NCBI GenBank assembly: GCA_015680685.1
Contig: MNCI01001967.1
Location: forward strand, 276,920-340,919
Source of the DNA: Gnetum montanum
Taxonomy: Eukaryota; Streptophyta; Gnetopsida; Gnetales; Gnetaceae
Direction: 5' to 3'
DNA length: 64,000 nt
The notes under the pieces are model-generated. The model searched no databases and was not told where the DNA came from. It was given only the letters and a program-made list of their open reading frames with translations. A program made the position numbers and the translations under genes. Shown here piece by piece: positions 24,308-37,500 of the stretch (position 1 is the stretch's first letter; every line of letters starts with the position of its first letter).

Positions 24308-24685
24308 TGTTAGACTTTATGAATTGTAAAAAAATAGCGCAATGGAATCTTAAAAGCTTTGCAAACACAAAATATAGTTGAATAGCCTTGACAGCTTGAA
24401 CTATGCTTCGAGTGAGCTTTATTGAAGATCTTCTTGCCTATGTTTATTGTTGCAACTGAATTGGATCTTATTTTCATCTGATTTGATTATGTTGATGGTA
24501 GGCAAATCACATTTTATACGCTAGGCAAGGGACCCCAACAACCTTGAATGGAGTGGTGTTAGTGCTTCCCTCCATCATGGAAGCATTAATGCTCCATAAC
24601 TATTGTAGTTGAAACTATAACTATTACGAGATAACAGATCTTTAATTGACCAATACCTATGAAAAGTGGACCATTTATTCTGACA
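24308..24685 (-). repeat. 5' LTR of the minus-strand copia element
   Basis: 378 bp, the partner of 21338-21730. It ends at TTCTGACA and is followed by ACATT, the presumed target site duplicate of GCATT at 21333-21337. Confidence 0.85.
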
Positions 24686-27342
24686 ACATTTACCTTTTTC
24701 TTGTATTTTTATAGTAGATTAGTGTATATGATTATGCAATGTCGGCATGTGAGGTGGATAATTTAAAGATTGAATTTGGAGAAATTGTTTTGCAAATTAC
24801 CAGAAAATATTTTTTTTTTTGCAGATTATATATAAATAGATATGTGATGAATTAAATGATATGGACTTCTAGAATATTAGATGTGATGTTGATGGGACTA
24901 GCATGGCCTTGATATTATATTTTATGGGTATTTTTTTGTACGAGTGTTGCTAGGAGTTTTGATTATCATTGACTATAATTACATATTATTATTTATTATT
25001 TTATTGATTAAATTTTAATTGCACATAAAAATTTGTGTCTAGGAGTCTGATTGAGGTGAATTTGATGTCATTGGAATTGTCTTTTGATGTACTTTTTAAT
25101 CATGGAATTTGTTTTCTCTTTAAGCATCTAGCATTTTGGAGGTTACAATAGTGGTCGTTTTTATGAAATTATATGTAGTTCAAGAAGTATGTTTATGGTG
25201 CAAAATTTTGTTATGCCATGCTATGGTATGGTCTTCACAGAGTGAGTGTGGTTGTTAGGTGTGGATATATGTAGTTATGTTAAGTTTGCTTCAAATGTGT
25301 TGTGCTTGTGACATGTGATGCCTGGATTGGTACGTCTTCACAACGATACTTGTAGTGGTCATTGGTAGGTGGTGCTAGCATAAAGGTGTGGACCAGTTGG
25401 TGATGAGGTAGCGGTCGTTGGTAGGTGGTGCTAACATAAAGGTGTGGACTAGTTGGTGATGGGGCACCCTAGAGATAGTTATGGATTGACTCCCACTGTG
25501 ATGCATTAGTGAGGTCTTGTCTCAAGCCTCATTCTGAGAGAAGGAGAGCGTAGGTGTACTCATCTTTACAGTTGGTATGTGGCATAGGTGTATATATCCT
25601 TATAGCCAGTTTTTCAGAAGGCTAGTGGTTGCGGGTCATAGGTTGACAAACTCTTGCATTAGTCAAGTAAATAAAAGATTAATAAAAGGCTTCCAGGCAA
25701 GTGATTGATTCTAAGTATTAATGACAATGTTTCACATGCTACACTGAGTGTGCATATGCTAATGACCACATGAGTTATATGTATATGTCGGTAAAGTGCC
25801 CACATGGGTTATGTGTATATATTTGTATCACTTTGTGAGTCATGGTAATGGTAATATATCTTGTGATTGATCTACGATTATGTGGTCATTGTGATGCTTG
25901 ATGGTATGATGTGGATATGACTACATGGGCATGATAGTGGAGATGCATGTAGTGTGATGTAATGGATATATGATTGATTATGTTTGATAGTGATTATATC
26001 TACGACTATGTGCTAGCTATCTTTTCATTTTTGTAGGGATTATGTCAATGCTATGTGTGATATCGTATGTACATGTGTTGCTTAGAGCATGCGCAAGACT
26101 AACTTTTGATGAAGGTTGCTTTGTACCCCTTTTTTTTCCTCTAGTGTAGTACTTGTTGACCATCTAGTAGGGGAAATGTAAAGGCTTCCCACTTAGTTTT
26201 ATACTGACTATATTTTGTTACAAGTGGAGGCTGTAGGGGTGCAGGAGAGCATTGAGAGAGCTAAGGAGAAGGATGTCTATGGGGATTGGTTGATGTTTAT
26301 CTCTAGGCACAATTTTCTATAGACTGTTTATAGTTGCATGACCCTCATTGTACTATTATGTATATGATGATGTTTAGGTTTTGTATTCTATGAGAGCAGT
26401 ATAGATTTTTGGTTTATGTAGAGACATGCGATTTTATAAATTGAAATGTATGCTTGGTCTTTGCTTTGGCATGGATTTTTGTCAAGTTTGACCTTTCATA
26501 ATATTTATACATATTGAGTAGTTTATTCTTAATGTATTTTCATGCTCCATTAGTTCCCAGTTTGTCATACTTCTGTTGTGATTATTATTAGCAATCTTAA
26601 GCAATCACTTCGTCCTAGCTAGGAGTGGTAGAGTGGGGTGGTATACCTTTACAATGTGATTGAATGAAGCTAGGCTGTATTTGTTTATCTTGTGTCTTCC
26701 TTTCTTCTCAAAATGTGATTTTTTGTCACATACATTGGAGTTTAGTAATGAGGCCTTGAGCTGGTATTTGGATTACCATTGAAATACCAATAACCTTGTA
26801 AAAGCCACTTTTGTAAGCTCTTTTTCTTAAATAGCGATGTGGACAACCTCACATAGGTATATTTTTGTTTTTACAGAATAAATAATCTTTTTGACCTTAG
26901 TCCAATTTAAAAAATTCAGTGTTTCATTTTTCCTTGGTTCTAGCTTGCTCTTGTTTTTTTGAAGCTAATGGTAACTAATCCATGTAGCTAAAAGAAAACC
27001 AAAGTATATGTTTATCAAGTTAATAACAAATGAAAAGCAATAAAATTACAAATGATCCATGCAAATGCTACTAGATTTATTCAAAAAATTATCTAAATGA
27101 CAATGAATTATAATATGATGCCTTTTATAAATATCATATGTTCAGATTATGCATTGTTAATACGTTATATATTATAATAAACTTGCTGTTTACATTATTT
27201 ATGTTCAATTCATGCAATGTTCAATCAATGTGTTTTCACCCTAAAATCATCTGAAAGTGTTAACATAAATACATGAATATTAATTAATGCTTCAAAGTAG
27301 TTTACTCATTTTTTTCTTTTGTTCATATTTTTAAAATGTAGA
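24686..27342. other. No gene recognised; one short tandem repeat
   Basis: A 56-bp unit at 25357-25412 is repeated at 25413-25468 with a few changes (GGTAGGTGGTGCTA, then CATAAAGGTGTGGAC in both). No ORF longer than a few dozen codons shows a recognisable domain in this stretch. Confidence 0.5.
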
Positions 27343-27488
27343 TAACAAGTTTCTGGAAGTTTGCAAGGTATGTTGTTGTCAAAAGGCATCAAAGAGGTAC
27401 TATTAGATTTGAAAATTTGAAATGGACTAAAAGTGGAAAAGAACTATTTTCATGGACTCCTGTTGATTGCAAACTTGATTATCAAGAG
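27343..27488 (+). CDS. Candidate exon of an unidentified gene
   Basis: A T-rich tract ending in AAAATGTAG precedes the stretch and GTAAGT follows it, giving good plant acceptor and donor sites. Between them one frame is open for 48 codons and looks protein-like (ITSFWKFARYVVVKRHQRG, then KWTKSGKELFSWTPVDCKLD), ending in phase 2. I do not recognise the protein and found no partner exon of matching phase nearby. It could be a genuine internal exon or a chance open stretch in decayed transposon DNA. Confidence 0.3.
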
Positions 27489-27760
27489 TAAGTAAATCTT
27501 TATTTTGAGATAAACTTTTATTTGTAATGTAATACTTATTGCACATTTAAACTTGATGGAAAGTTTTATATTAATTGTTGTCTTGATAAAGAGAGGTAAC
27601 CTTCATGGTTTAATTTATATTCTAAAATTTTATAAGTTACTATAGTAATTAATTTTTAGAATATGTATTTGCTATTTCTATGTACATGTTGGTATGCATA
27701 TGGTCCTAATGATAAGATTATTATAAATTGTAATAATAAGAATGTTGGAAGGTGAATCTC

Positions 27761-28468
27761 ACAAATTGCACTTTGATGAATCAAGAGTATTGATTAATTA
27801 TTCATGTCATGATCATACTCATGTAAATAGGTTGAAGACTTATTGTCATGAACATTTATGTACATTTGCAATTGGAAGTATGGTGTTCACATTTCTCTAA
27901 ACTTAAAAGAGCTATTTAAATTCATTGTGTAATGCTAAAAATACAGTTGATGCATCTTATAATTTAAATATTGAGTCTAAAAGATTGCTCTTTGATCAAC
28001 ATAATATTTACCTTATTCCTGAGTGTGATATGACCTTATTTATAGGGATGTTGCAGCAATATGTTAAGTCTAAATGACATTATATTTTGAAAATATAGTA
28101 ATTAAACATATTTTTGAAAACAAATTGCACTTTGATGAATCAAGAGTATTGATTAATTATTCATGCCATGATCATACTCATGTAAATAGGTTGAAGACTT
28201 ATTGTCATGAACATTTATGTACATATGCAATTGGAAGTATGGTGTTCACATTTCTCTAAAGTTAAAAGAGTTATTTAAATTCATTGTGTAATGCTAAAAT
28301 AACAATTGATGCATCTTATAATTTAAATATTGAGTCTAAAAGATTACTCTTTGATCAACATAATATTCGCCTTATTCCTGAGTGTGATATGACCTTATTT
28401 ATAGGGATGTTGTAGCAATATTTTAAGTCTAAATGACATTATATTTTGAAAACATAGTAATTAAGCAT
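27761..28468 (+). repeat. Tandem duplication of a 359-bp unit
   Basis: 27761-28119 and 28120-28468 match almost base for base (starts ACAAATTGCACTTTGATGAA). The only long open frame in each unit gives HFDESRVLINYSCHDHTHVN followed by RLKTYCHEHLC and ends FTFL-stop. In the second copy it opens with an ATG at 28074. Another frame gives SKRLLFDQHNIYLIPECDM. I do not recognise these; they may be decayed coding DNA. Confidence 0.85.
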
Positions 28469-31400
28469 TAGGTGTCAAGTTGCATACGGAGGATTCTTTT
28501 AACTGCTTCTTATATAAGTTATTGCATCCTTAATAATGTAATTTTCATGAAAGGTGTTTGAATGTCTATAATGAAAAGGTTTTTCTTTTATGTCTTGCCT
28601 ATATATAAAAAATTTGTTAAAATAATCTTCCTCGTACCATATTTTTAATAGTTAATACATCATTACTAGGCTCTTGAAGTTCTAAAATCTTTTGCAATTG
28701 ATTACAATATACTCCCTAACTAAGTTCATGTCATGCTCAAGCACAAGGAAATCTTACGATGTTCAAGGCATTATTTTAATATCAATATTTAATTCACAAG
28801 TTGCATCCCCCATCATTCCAATTTTATGAAGAAAAATTAAATAACTTTTTTGACTTTGAGAAAATTTTGATGTATTTAAAGTATATCCAATTGTAAATCA
28901 CAAATGTCCATGACAATAAGAATTCGACTTATTTATATGATAATTAGATGAATACTTAATCAAAACCCATGACCTAACAAACCATATTTTGCATACTGTA
29001 AACTAACATTGATATCTTTGATGCGAGATTAACTGTTCAACAGTATCGATTATGTATACACCAATATCTGCATGAAGAAATGTTAAATTATTCTGACGAT
29101 TAATTCCTACAGTAACCAGGAAATTTTTAAAAACATAAATGAAAGAATGAAACTTACTCTTCTCTCAAACCAATAGTTAATATGAATCCTTTTGTAGGTT
29201 TAAATGTGCATTAACTGCTATGTTGCAAATATAAGTTTGTCTCCTATCTTTTCTCTTCCTTTTTAGAATCAATTATGCAGTTAGTTTTTTCTAGTTCAAT
29301 TCAATTTTTATCCCTTTTGCTCTCTCTTTCTATTGTTTGTACCATTGTTTTCCCCACTTTCCCCCTAGTACTATTGCTGGCAGTTTATTTTTGTATATGC
29401 TTCTAGGTATTTCTTTTCTTTTCTTTTCTTTTTCATTAAAATTTGCTTATGCTGAGGTTTCAAGTTCAAGTTCTTTCGCCCTTTTTAAAGCTGAATTCTA
29501 CCAAAGTCTTGGTTTTAATGCCTTTGCCCATCTTTTTAAAAGATATATAAAATATTTATCTAATTTATAACAACAATATCAATGTTAGCAAAATTCTTCA
29601 TTAGGAACCAAAGCTATAGTGTGAAGGAAAAAGGATTCAACAAGACTTAGATGATACAATCTAAAACATTAAAACCAAGAGAAAACACCTATTGTTGCAT
29701 TACGTTATAAGTTCTGAATGGTTGTCACACAACCTTTCTATATCTATAGATAAAGGTGTGTTATATTTAGAATTTTATTTCAATTATGGTTGTAAGTTAA
29801 CACGATTTTTTTAATAGCAATATGGCAAAATAAAAAATCAACTATGATATGCAATGCAATCCTGGCTTATAGGCCAGGTTTCTATAATGTCATTTCATGC
29901 CACTACCTAACCAAATAAGCAAATCATACCTGTTCTTATTTTTTCTATGCTCAAGTTGAACTCTTCACTCTAGCCTAAAAGGTTAGTTAACAAATAATAA
30001 TTCATATAGGCTCTTTATATAACATTCTTATGTTAACCACATATAAATATCTCTATATTCATGCAAGATTCCAGGTATAGAAAAATGCATTTGCATGCAA
30101 TTCAAAGTAAGGCATAGAAGAAACCTTTGAGTTCCTCAAGCCAAAAGCCCTCATATAATCAAACACAATATTTAATAAGATATCAATAGAGAAGTGCACA
30201 CACATGCGACTAGAGCTTACATATACAAGGAACACACAATTAGAACTCACATAGAAACACTAACTCCAAAAAAGGGGGTAATTTCCCTTTCCCTCAACTT
30301 TAACCAAAGTTGAAATCTACATAATCTAGTCGAAGGCAGACATGGCCAACCAACCCATCTTAGATGGCTTTCTTTCACTTTAGCACATGTTGTTACTGCC
30401 TTCAAAATTCCTTAAATGAAAGAATGTCTGCATCTATTCTGTCCTGTAACATTCAACGTCTCTATCAACATTGGAATGTTTGCAATGTTAACATGGTGGC
30501 CTTGTTGGCACACTAACATCCCACTCTTTCTTTTAGAGGGAATGAGTTCTTTACATGTGCCCACTGGCATAATGTCTGTGAGGAGAATAAACCAAGGAAT
30601 GTGATCTTTTATTTATTTGGTTAGAGCATCCTCAATAATGATTAAACAGTATAGGCTTCGTGAAAGTTGAAGTATTATTATGACAAAGTCAAAAGTTTCT
30701 TTATACACAGTCAACTCTTGTTATAGCTCTATCTTACATGTCTCGTACAAAACCTGGATATATTTCATTTATAAGTCTTGCCAAATAATATCCCTATGAA
30801 TCACATTCCTTCTTTAGGTTCATTTTCTTACTGTAATTGTAACTCTGTGCTAAATCCTCGGAAAGTTTTGTCAAGTTTATTGTTGGAATTTATGGTTGGA
30901 TCTTTAAGGGATGCATGCTGTTGAACGATTGTAAACTTTTCAAAAGCGTGTAAACAGAATCTGGTTTTGTGTTTAAAGCTGTGTTATTTGCTGTTCGAAA
31001 CTCAACTTTGGGCCTCTTTGGCAATTAGAATATGGGGATGCTTTCTATCTATAATTGGTTAGCCTAGAAGGAGCTGATCCCTTAACTTCCAAGTCCCAGG
31101 TGTAATGGCAGAAAAGTTCTGAGCAAGGTTTTGCACTTAATTCCAAATTCATGTGAAATGCTGTTGCCTTGAATGATCATTCAAAGACTTCATAGCCACA
31201 TAGATTGTTAGAACATAGATTTAGGGATACAATGTCACCAAAATGCAAAAGTGTAGCAAAATCCTAAGCATATTTATCAATTAGTCAATCCTAAGGTTTT
31301 AACACTGTTGAGGTCTGATGTAGAAGGCAAGAAACAATTTTATTTACATCACATTAGATCTAATAAACTAGATGCAGAAGCTCACTATCTCTCAGCCACT

Positions 31401-32835
31401 ATTCCAATCAAGTATCTTAGTGCCATCATCAAGCTTCACCTATGTTTGCATTATCCTAGAATTGAAAATGGAAGATGGATTCGACTTTCCTGAAAAGAGC
31501 GCACCAATAGGTTGTGCAGTTTAAAAGCCCTTGAGGATGAGTTACATGTGTTTCTTTTTTATGTTAACTACCCATTTGAGACAATGTTATAATGTTGCAG
31601 CAAAAAATAAATATGATTTGTTTTATTGCCCTTATTGGTGCTTAGTCAATTTGTAGAGTCTGTTTTTATCTTTCATAAAAATAATATATATACCTAATAG
31701 ATCATATGGATCTTCCGACGTAATAAAGCTTCAGTTTTAGTTTCAGCATAACAGTAGTGAAATGCAACAAAATAGGTAATAATAGTAGTCTAATGTTCAA
31801 GATCATCTTAATCTTAAAATGATAAATTGCAAATATGATTATTGCAATAAAATTCAAAGAAGTGAAATGCAGTGAATCTATAAGTGCAATGATGGATAAA
31901 CAATAAGGAATTAGATTTGCCAATTAAAGATACAACTGTTGCAACATGATTGGATAACTGTTTTTAGTTTGAACAGGAGTAAAGAAATATATCAGTCGAT
32001 GAGATGATTTGGGATTTGGTAGATTAAATGGATAAATGAGGTGGATCAGTTTTGTTGCACTATATATTGTGATTACCAAGCTCTTGATTGTTCTTCATTC
32101 CTTGGCTCTTTGTTCTTCTCACTTTGCTCTTGCTTTTCTTCTAGACTTCGAGAAACTTGTATTTCTGCTCATAGCAGGACCAGAAGATTCACTCAGGATA
32201 AGCGATCCTTTTTAAATGGATGAAAACGCAGTTGTTGATGCATGGAGTCAATGGGTGATCATTTTTAAATAGATAAACACAGTTAAATGGAGAAATGATG
32301 ATTTTTTAATTACTTGAAAATTCAGACTTTGGAGTACAAGATTACTTCTAAATCAATCAATGCTAGATTTCAGTGTGGTTACGATGTTCAAATTAACTTT
32401 TTTGGTATTCCATTATTGTTCTTCCTCTTACTCTATGCAAGGGACAAAAATGCTGACAAATAGAAGCCTATTTGAGTCTCTATTTTTAAGAGCATAGGAC
32501 ACTACCTTAGTATCCCTGCAAGGAGTGAACGAAAATGGGTTCGGAATCATGCAGATAGTGTAGTTGATGTTTTTTTTTATCTCGTCAAATTCACTGGAAA
32601 TATTTGAAAAGCATTTTAATAGTAAACTATTTCTTAGACATGTCATTGGTGCTAGCAAATCATCTTCATCAAGCTGTTATAATCAACAGCGGCACTGATG
32701 CATATACTTAGATAGATTATCGAGATAACAAAGTAAATTAAAATTAAGTAATAGTAAATCATGCGAACTTAGGACTTGCACTTAATGGGTAAAATGAAAG
32801 AATGTTTTCTGATGTACTTTCTTTGTGTGCTACAG
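28469..32835. other. No gene recognised
   Basis: More than 4 kb of AT-rich sequence with only short ORFs lacking recognisable domains on either strand. If the exons at 32836-33380 belong to a longer gene, its upstream exons or a large intron could lie here, but I could not identify them. Confidence 0.4.
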
Positions 32836-33380
32836 AGCCCTCAAGATAGGATGGACAAAGGAGTTACTAATTTCAATGGAAGAAAACCAAAGACATATCG
32901 CGGGATGATAGCATATGACATAGGATTAGGGTATATGTGATTGGTAATGATGATGAAATTGGACTTACACATGAATATTTATTTTTCTTTACCCCAATTT
33001 CTATTTTGTTCCCCTTTCCAAGTACACTCTGGTTTTAATACATGTGGGTTGCATTACAAATATGTTGATTTGATTTTTGTGCATGGATAGCTCAATTTTT
33101 TTCATTCCAACATTTTATGGTGAATGTTTATTTATTCCAATTCTGCAGACCCATGACACCATCTGAAAAGGAGCACATATTGTAAGCATATATGGATTTC
33201 TTCGAAAGTATGTTTTATTGCAATTAAATGGACTAAGATTAGGCTGTTTTAGCTTTTGTAAATCTATGAGATTACAACCTCAATACAATGCTGTGCAGGC
33301 TTCAGAAACCTTGTGGAGGTTATACATTTCTGCAGATTGTTCGGTCAGCAGGAAATGATCCTGATAAAGGAATGATATGA
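32836..33380 (+). CDS. Last three exons of a small unidentified host gene
   Basis: Model: exons 32836-32930, 33149-33181 and 33299-33380. The acceptors end CTACAG, TTCTGCAG and CTGTGCAG. The donors begin GTATAT and GTAAGC. Phases agree exactly at both joins (95, 33 and 82 nt) and the frame stays open to TGA at 33378-33380. The product ends MTPSEKEHILLQKPCGGYTF, then LQIVRSAGNDPDKGMI. In exon 1 the frame has an ATG at 32851 (MDKGVTNFNGRKPKTYRGM), so a protein of about 62 residues is possible, or earlier exons exist. I see no signal peptide or membrane segment. I do not recognise the family. The three-way phase agreement makes chance unlikely, but transcript evidence is missing. Confidence 0.5.
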
Positions 33381-34689
33381 TCTTTTAGTACTGCATTCTT
33401 CCAGAGTTGTCTCTCCTGCGGATATTTCTTCACATTTAATCTGAAAGCTTAAAATTTTTGTAAAAAATGGTACAACATTTTATTTCCAAGTTTGTAAATA
33501 TCTAATTATTTGGAAATATCTTCAATCCAAAGACAACAGGATATCTGCTCCTTGGTTGAAGAATTTTAGTTTTTACATGTTGTCGGGGTCATCGTAGCAG
33601 AAATTTGTTGGTGTTAGTTGCACAATCCTCTGTAAGATCGGTGATCTGAATAGGTTACGATTGAGATGTACAAACAGAATGCAAAAATAGTTAAAATTGA
33701 ACAATACAATAGATTTAGGTGATTTTTAAATGTAATTAAAAATAATTCATTTTCAGTATTTTAGAAAATGATTAATGACAACGAAGGTATGGGCTAAAAG
33801 TTCACTATGTTTTTGCTTAGCCAGGTTTGGTAAGTTATTGACTCCATTAAGATGGTTTACTGTAACTCTTTGGATTTGTGCCTTTGCAAACATTCTCAGG
33901 TAAGACAGTTAACATATTGGTCATTTTGATTAGATAGGGTAACCACATATGATGGTCGTTCTGGCAACTCATGTTTTCACTTAAAACATTTTTAAATAAA
34001 AAATAATTATGTAAGAACCCAATGCAAGGATGTTTTGATCTTTTCCATTACATGATTTTCTAAATAAAATGTTAGGTTTATATCTAGCAAACTTGTTGAT
34101 TCCATGAATGGAGGGAGTAGGTGATTATAATAAAGAAAACATTTAATACAAATAGCATTGAAGATGAATACTATATTTTCTTTCAATGTATTATATTTTG
34201 GCACATTACAATGTCTTATATTTCAGCATATTACACATAAGTGAAACATTACAATTACAAATTTTGGTTGATTTTTTTTATGTTACTAAGAATATTTGGT
34301 ATTTTTTGGCGATTTGGAAATTTTGGGCTTTTGATGGATCACAAATTTGCTTTGGGCTTTAGTGTTTTGATGATTTAAGATTCAACATGTTGTATGCTAA
34401 GGCCAAGCAAAAAGCAACGTATTCCATTTCAAGTAGTTTGGGTAAGTATAACAAATGGGGTTTCAATAGTACGAGATGAATGAAATAACATGGTTGCAAC
34501 TTTGAAATCCATGGTTTTTAGGATTGTGCAATTAAAATCCATGCTTGAAGCCATGGTAAAAAAAAAAAAAGGTACAAACTGTTCCAACCACTCTAAAATT
34601 GAAAGATTCATTATCAAATGTTGAACTAACTCAAGTTCGACTAATATGGATACTCTACAGTCAAAGTTGAATTCTTTTGAATCAAAAAT

Positions 34690-35090
34690 AATTGCTCACT
34701 CAAGCTTAGAAGTAGTTATTGAGAAAATGCATGAGGATGAAAAATGTGATAAGATTCAAAATTTTCGGGTTGTGGGAGTTCTTGAAAAACATGATGAGGA
34801 TCTTTTGTAGGTCATGCTAGATTTCTTTATGAAACAAATACACATTTCTTTTACCTTGATAATTAGTGTAAATAGACTTGGTCCTAAGGGAGATAAGCCT
34901 TGGCAGATTCTTGTTAAGTTTGCTAATTGGGGTGGAAGAGGTAAGGTTTGGAATAACAAAAGTATATTGAAAGGATAGAAGATTTGGATTAATGAACACT
35001 TACCAAAAAAAAGTTTGCAAAAAAAGCAAGAAGAATAGTCAAAAGCTAAACAAGCTTATGTTGAAGGTAAAATTGTTTATTTGAACTATA
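34690..35090 (+). pseudogene. LINE ORF1-like remnant (RRM/CTD type)
   Basis: The translation reads FRVVGVLEKHDEDLL, a stop, VMLDFFMKQIHISF, then VNRLGPKGDKPWQILVKFAN followed by WGGRGKVWNNKSILKG and IWINEHLPKK. The series F-R-V-x-G-V, R-L-G-x-K-x-x-K-P, V-K-F-x-N and I-W-I-N-E-x-L-P-K is the hallmark order of L1-like ORF1p RNA-binding domains. Several TAG stops and a frameshift make it inactive. Confidence 0.6.
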
Positions 35091-35139
35091 AATGTATCAT
35101 AGTCATAAGAGAGGGCAAATCCTCCAAAATAAGGATTTT

Positions 35140-35605
35140 CTTCTTCTACATGTGGTTTCCTTAATGTTGAAGGTTCAATGGTTGATAAAGTTTCTGCTTT
35201 AGATACTAGACATTTCTTCAATGATTTTAATCTTCTTTGTTTTTTTTGGTTGAAATGTTGGAAGAAGAAAATTCTCCGATTGTATTTATTTTAGGCTTTC
35301 ATATCATTTCTGTTAGAAATAAGCATTCCAAGGAGAGAGGTAGGCCTTCTAGTGGTATTGCTTGTTTAATTAAAAAGTCTAGAGATCATTTCATTAAATT
35401 CTTCTTCTACATGTGATTTCCTTAATGTTGAAGGTTCATTGGCTAGTCATTTCTTCAATGATTTTGATCTTCTTCTTCTTTTGCTGAAACTTTGGAAGAA
35501 GAAAATTCTTTGATTGTATTTATTCTAGGCTTTCATATCATTTCTATTAGAAATAAGTATTTTAAGACAAGGGGTAGACCTTCTGGTAAGTTCAAAGATC
35601 ATTCC
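35140..35605 (+). repeat. Tandem duplication (~261 bp) inside the decayed LINE
   Basis: The segment beginning CTTCTTCTACATGTG at 35140 is repeated from 35401. Shared blocks include TTTCCTTAATGTTGAAGG, GGAAGAAGAAAATTCT and GGCTTTCATATCATTTCT. The copies have diverged and the second is shortened, so the duplication is not recent. Confidence 0.75.
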
Positions 35606-36599
35606 ATTAAGGTGCACAAAGTTGATTATAATAACCAATATTTGTGAATTAAGGTTCAAGGCCTTTCAAAGGTTCTTTATATTGCTTTTTGTTATTTTGC
35701 TTTAGGGGATTTTTCTATTTACAATTATGTTAATCTTTCACAAGAGCATCCTTTTCAGTCTTTGGGTTTCTTTGTGGAGATTTTAATGCTCTTGTAGAAA
35801 AAAGTTAGATTCAAAGGCTTATTTGGAATTCTCAATTAAAGTTCAGTGAAGAGCTCTATTTAGTTCACAAAAGATCATCTACTGATCATATTACAAATTA
35901 GAGGGGTATTCATTTATCAGAATGGGATTATTCCTTTGATTTTTTAATTCTTAATAGCATCCACAAATCTCGTTTCTCCTCTCATTTCACCTTTACTAGA
36001 CACTAAGGTAACTCTTTTATTGATATTCTCTTGTCTATTCTTGACAATATAGACACAGTGAAAAACTTTCAAGTGGGAGAAAAGCTCATAGAATCTCCTT
36101 CTCATTACCTAAAATTCACTATTGTTACTTCAATTCATCATATTCACTACAAGAAATGTAGAATTTGTCATCTCACAGAAGACTTTCATTAGTATTCTCA
36201 AACAAGAGTGACTAATATGTTAGTTAATAATGACAATGAGTTAGATTTGACTAATGTTCTTTTTTCTATAGTTATGTGTAGATTAAGAAGAGGCCTACTT
36301 GTAGAAAATCTTGGTTTGATGTGGACTGTTTGACAACTCGTCAAGATGTTTTAGCTTCACATTTTGATGTTTCAATGTTGAAGAATTATAGAAAGATTAT
36401 TTAATTTTTAAAAAATATAAGTTCACTAAAGAAAAGAAAAAAAGAATGATTAGTGATCTCAAATCCAAAAAGCTTTTAGAATTTCTTCCAAGACAGATAG
36501 CAACATGGTTGGGATATTTCCTTATCAACTATTCAAACTTTCTTTAATAAAATTTTTGATCAAGAAGCTCCCCCTATTGTACAAGATAACTCTAATGTT

Positions 36600-37500
36600 C
36601 TTGAGTTATCCCTTGATGTTTCTGCAGGAATTTAAAGGTTATCTTCTAAGAAAGGTGGGAATGTTAAGGGATTATTACATACAAAGCTTCTTAAATGTGA
36701 TGGTCCATTGGTGTGGAAAGTAGCTTGCAATATTCTTAATAAAGGGCTTTCACATGGTTTAGATCGCTCTTGTTGTTTTAGTTGAGTAGTCATACTTGTC
36801 AAAAAGGGAGATGGGATAGATCTTAATAATTACTGATTGATTGCAATCAATCAGTTTTCACTAATCTTTTGGGCATTATTTTGGAGAATAAAATTAGTTC
36901 ATGAGTAGAAATGCAAGATCTTCATGCTTAGTCACAAGCAAGCTGCAGGAGAAATCATTCTACTATACACCATCTAATAACTTTATGTTATTGTGTGGGC
37001 AAAGCAAAAAGGCCCAACCATACAACTTTTATCTTTTTTTGTTGATTTTTCCGAGGCTTATGATTCTATTGCTTGAGATAAAGCTTGGAAGAAATTAGAT
37101 AGCATTAACATTCTACAAGATCTTCTTTCTATTGCTAAAAGAATCTATGAGATGGTTAACATTCTTATTGAAGATAATCTTTCTAGAGAAGAAACAATTC
37201 TCAATAACTCAATTGGAGTTAAACAAGGTTTTTCTTTATTCCCTACCCTTTTTGGCATATTTATAGATGAATTAAAGGAATCAATGCAAAATGCCTCTAC
37301 TCATGCTATGTTAGTGAATGGATTAGTTTTGAACATGCTTCTCTCTATAGATGATGTGGCCTTGATTGTAAAATCAACTATAAGATTAAATTATATGCTT
37401 CAACTTCTCCATGACTACTACAACCATTCTAGTATAAAAGTTAATATTGATAAGACTAAAATTCTAGTTTGTGATATTAGAAATAGAAATTACATTTTTT
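36600..37500 (+). pseudogene. LINE reverse transcriptase remnant
   Basis: RT blocks: FFVDFSEAYDSIA (about 37040), NNSIGVKQGFSLFPTLFGIF followed by IDELKES (37200-37285), and MLLSIDDVALIV (about 37337), in which the catalytic DD pair is kept but the preceding YA is replaced by SI. VNIDKTKILV follows at about 37440. These are LINE RT motifs 4 to 7 in order. The frame is open from 37152 to 37508, but stops lie upstream. Confidence 0.8.

Larger units (their letters stand above)
21338..24685 (-). mobile_element. Decayed Ty1/copia LTR retrotransposon, minus strand
   Basis: Two direct LTRs (21338-21730 and 24308-24685) flank a 2.6-kb interior. Read on the minus strand, a primer binding site TGGTACCAGAGCCA next to the upstream LTR and a polypurine segment AAGTGGGAGA next to the downstream LTR fix the orientation. 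The outer five bases GCATT and ACATT are a plausible 5-bp target site duplication with one change. The interior is much shorter than a full copia element (about 4.5 kb), so large deletions have occurred. The only clear domain is RT at about 22690-22840. Confidence 0.85.

Noticed and set aside
23945-24381. Plus-strand ORFs with Cys/Trp-rich or hydrophobic translations
   Set aside because: They lie on the antisense strand of the copia interior next to its primer binding site.
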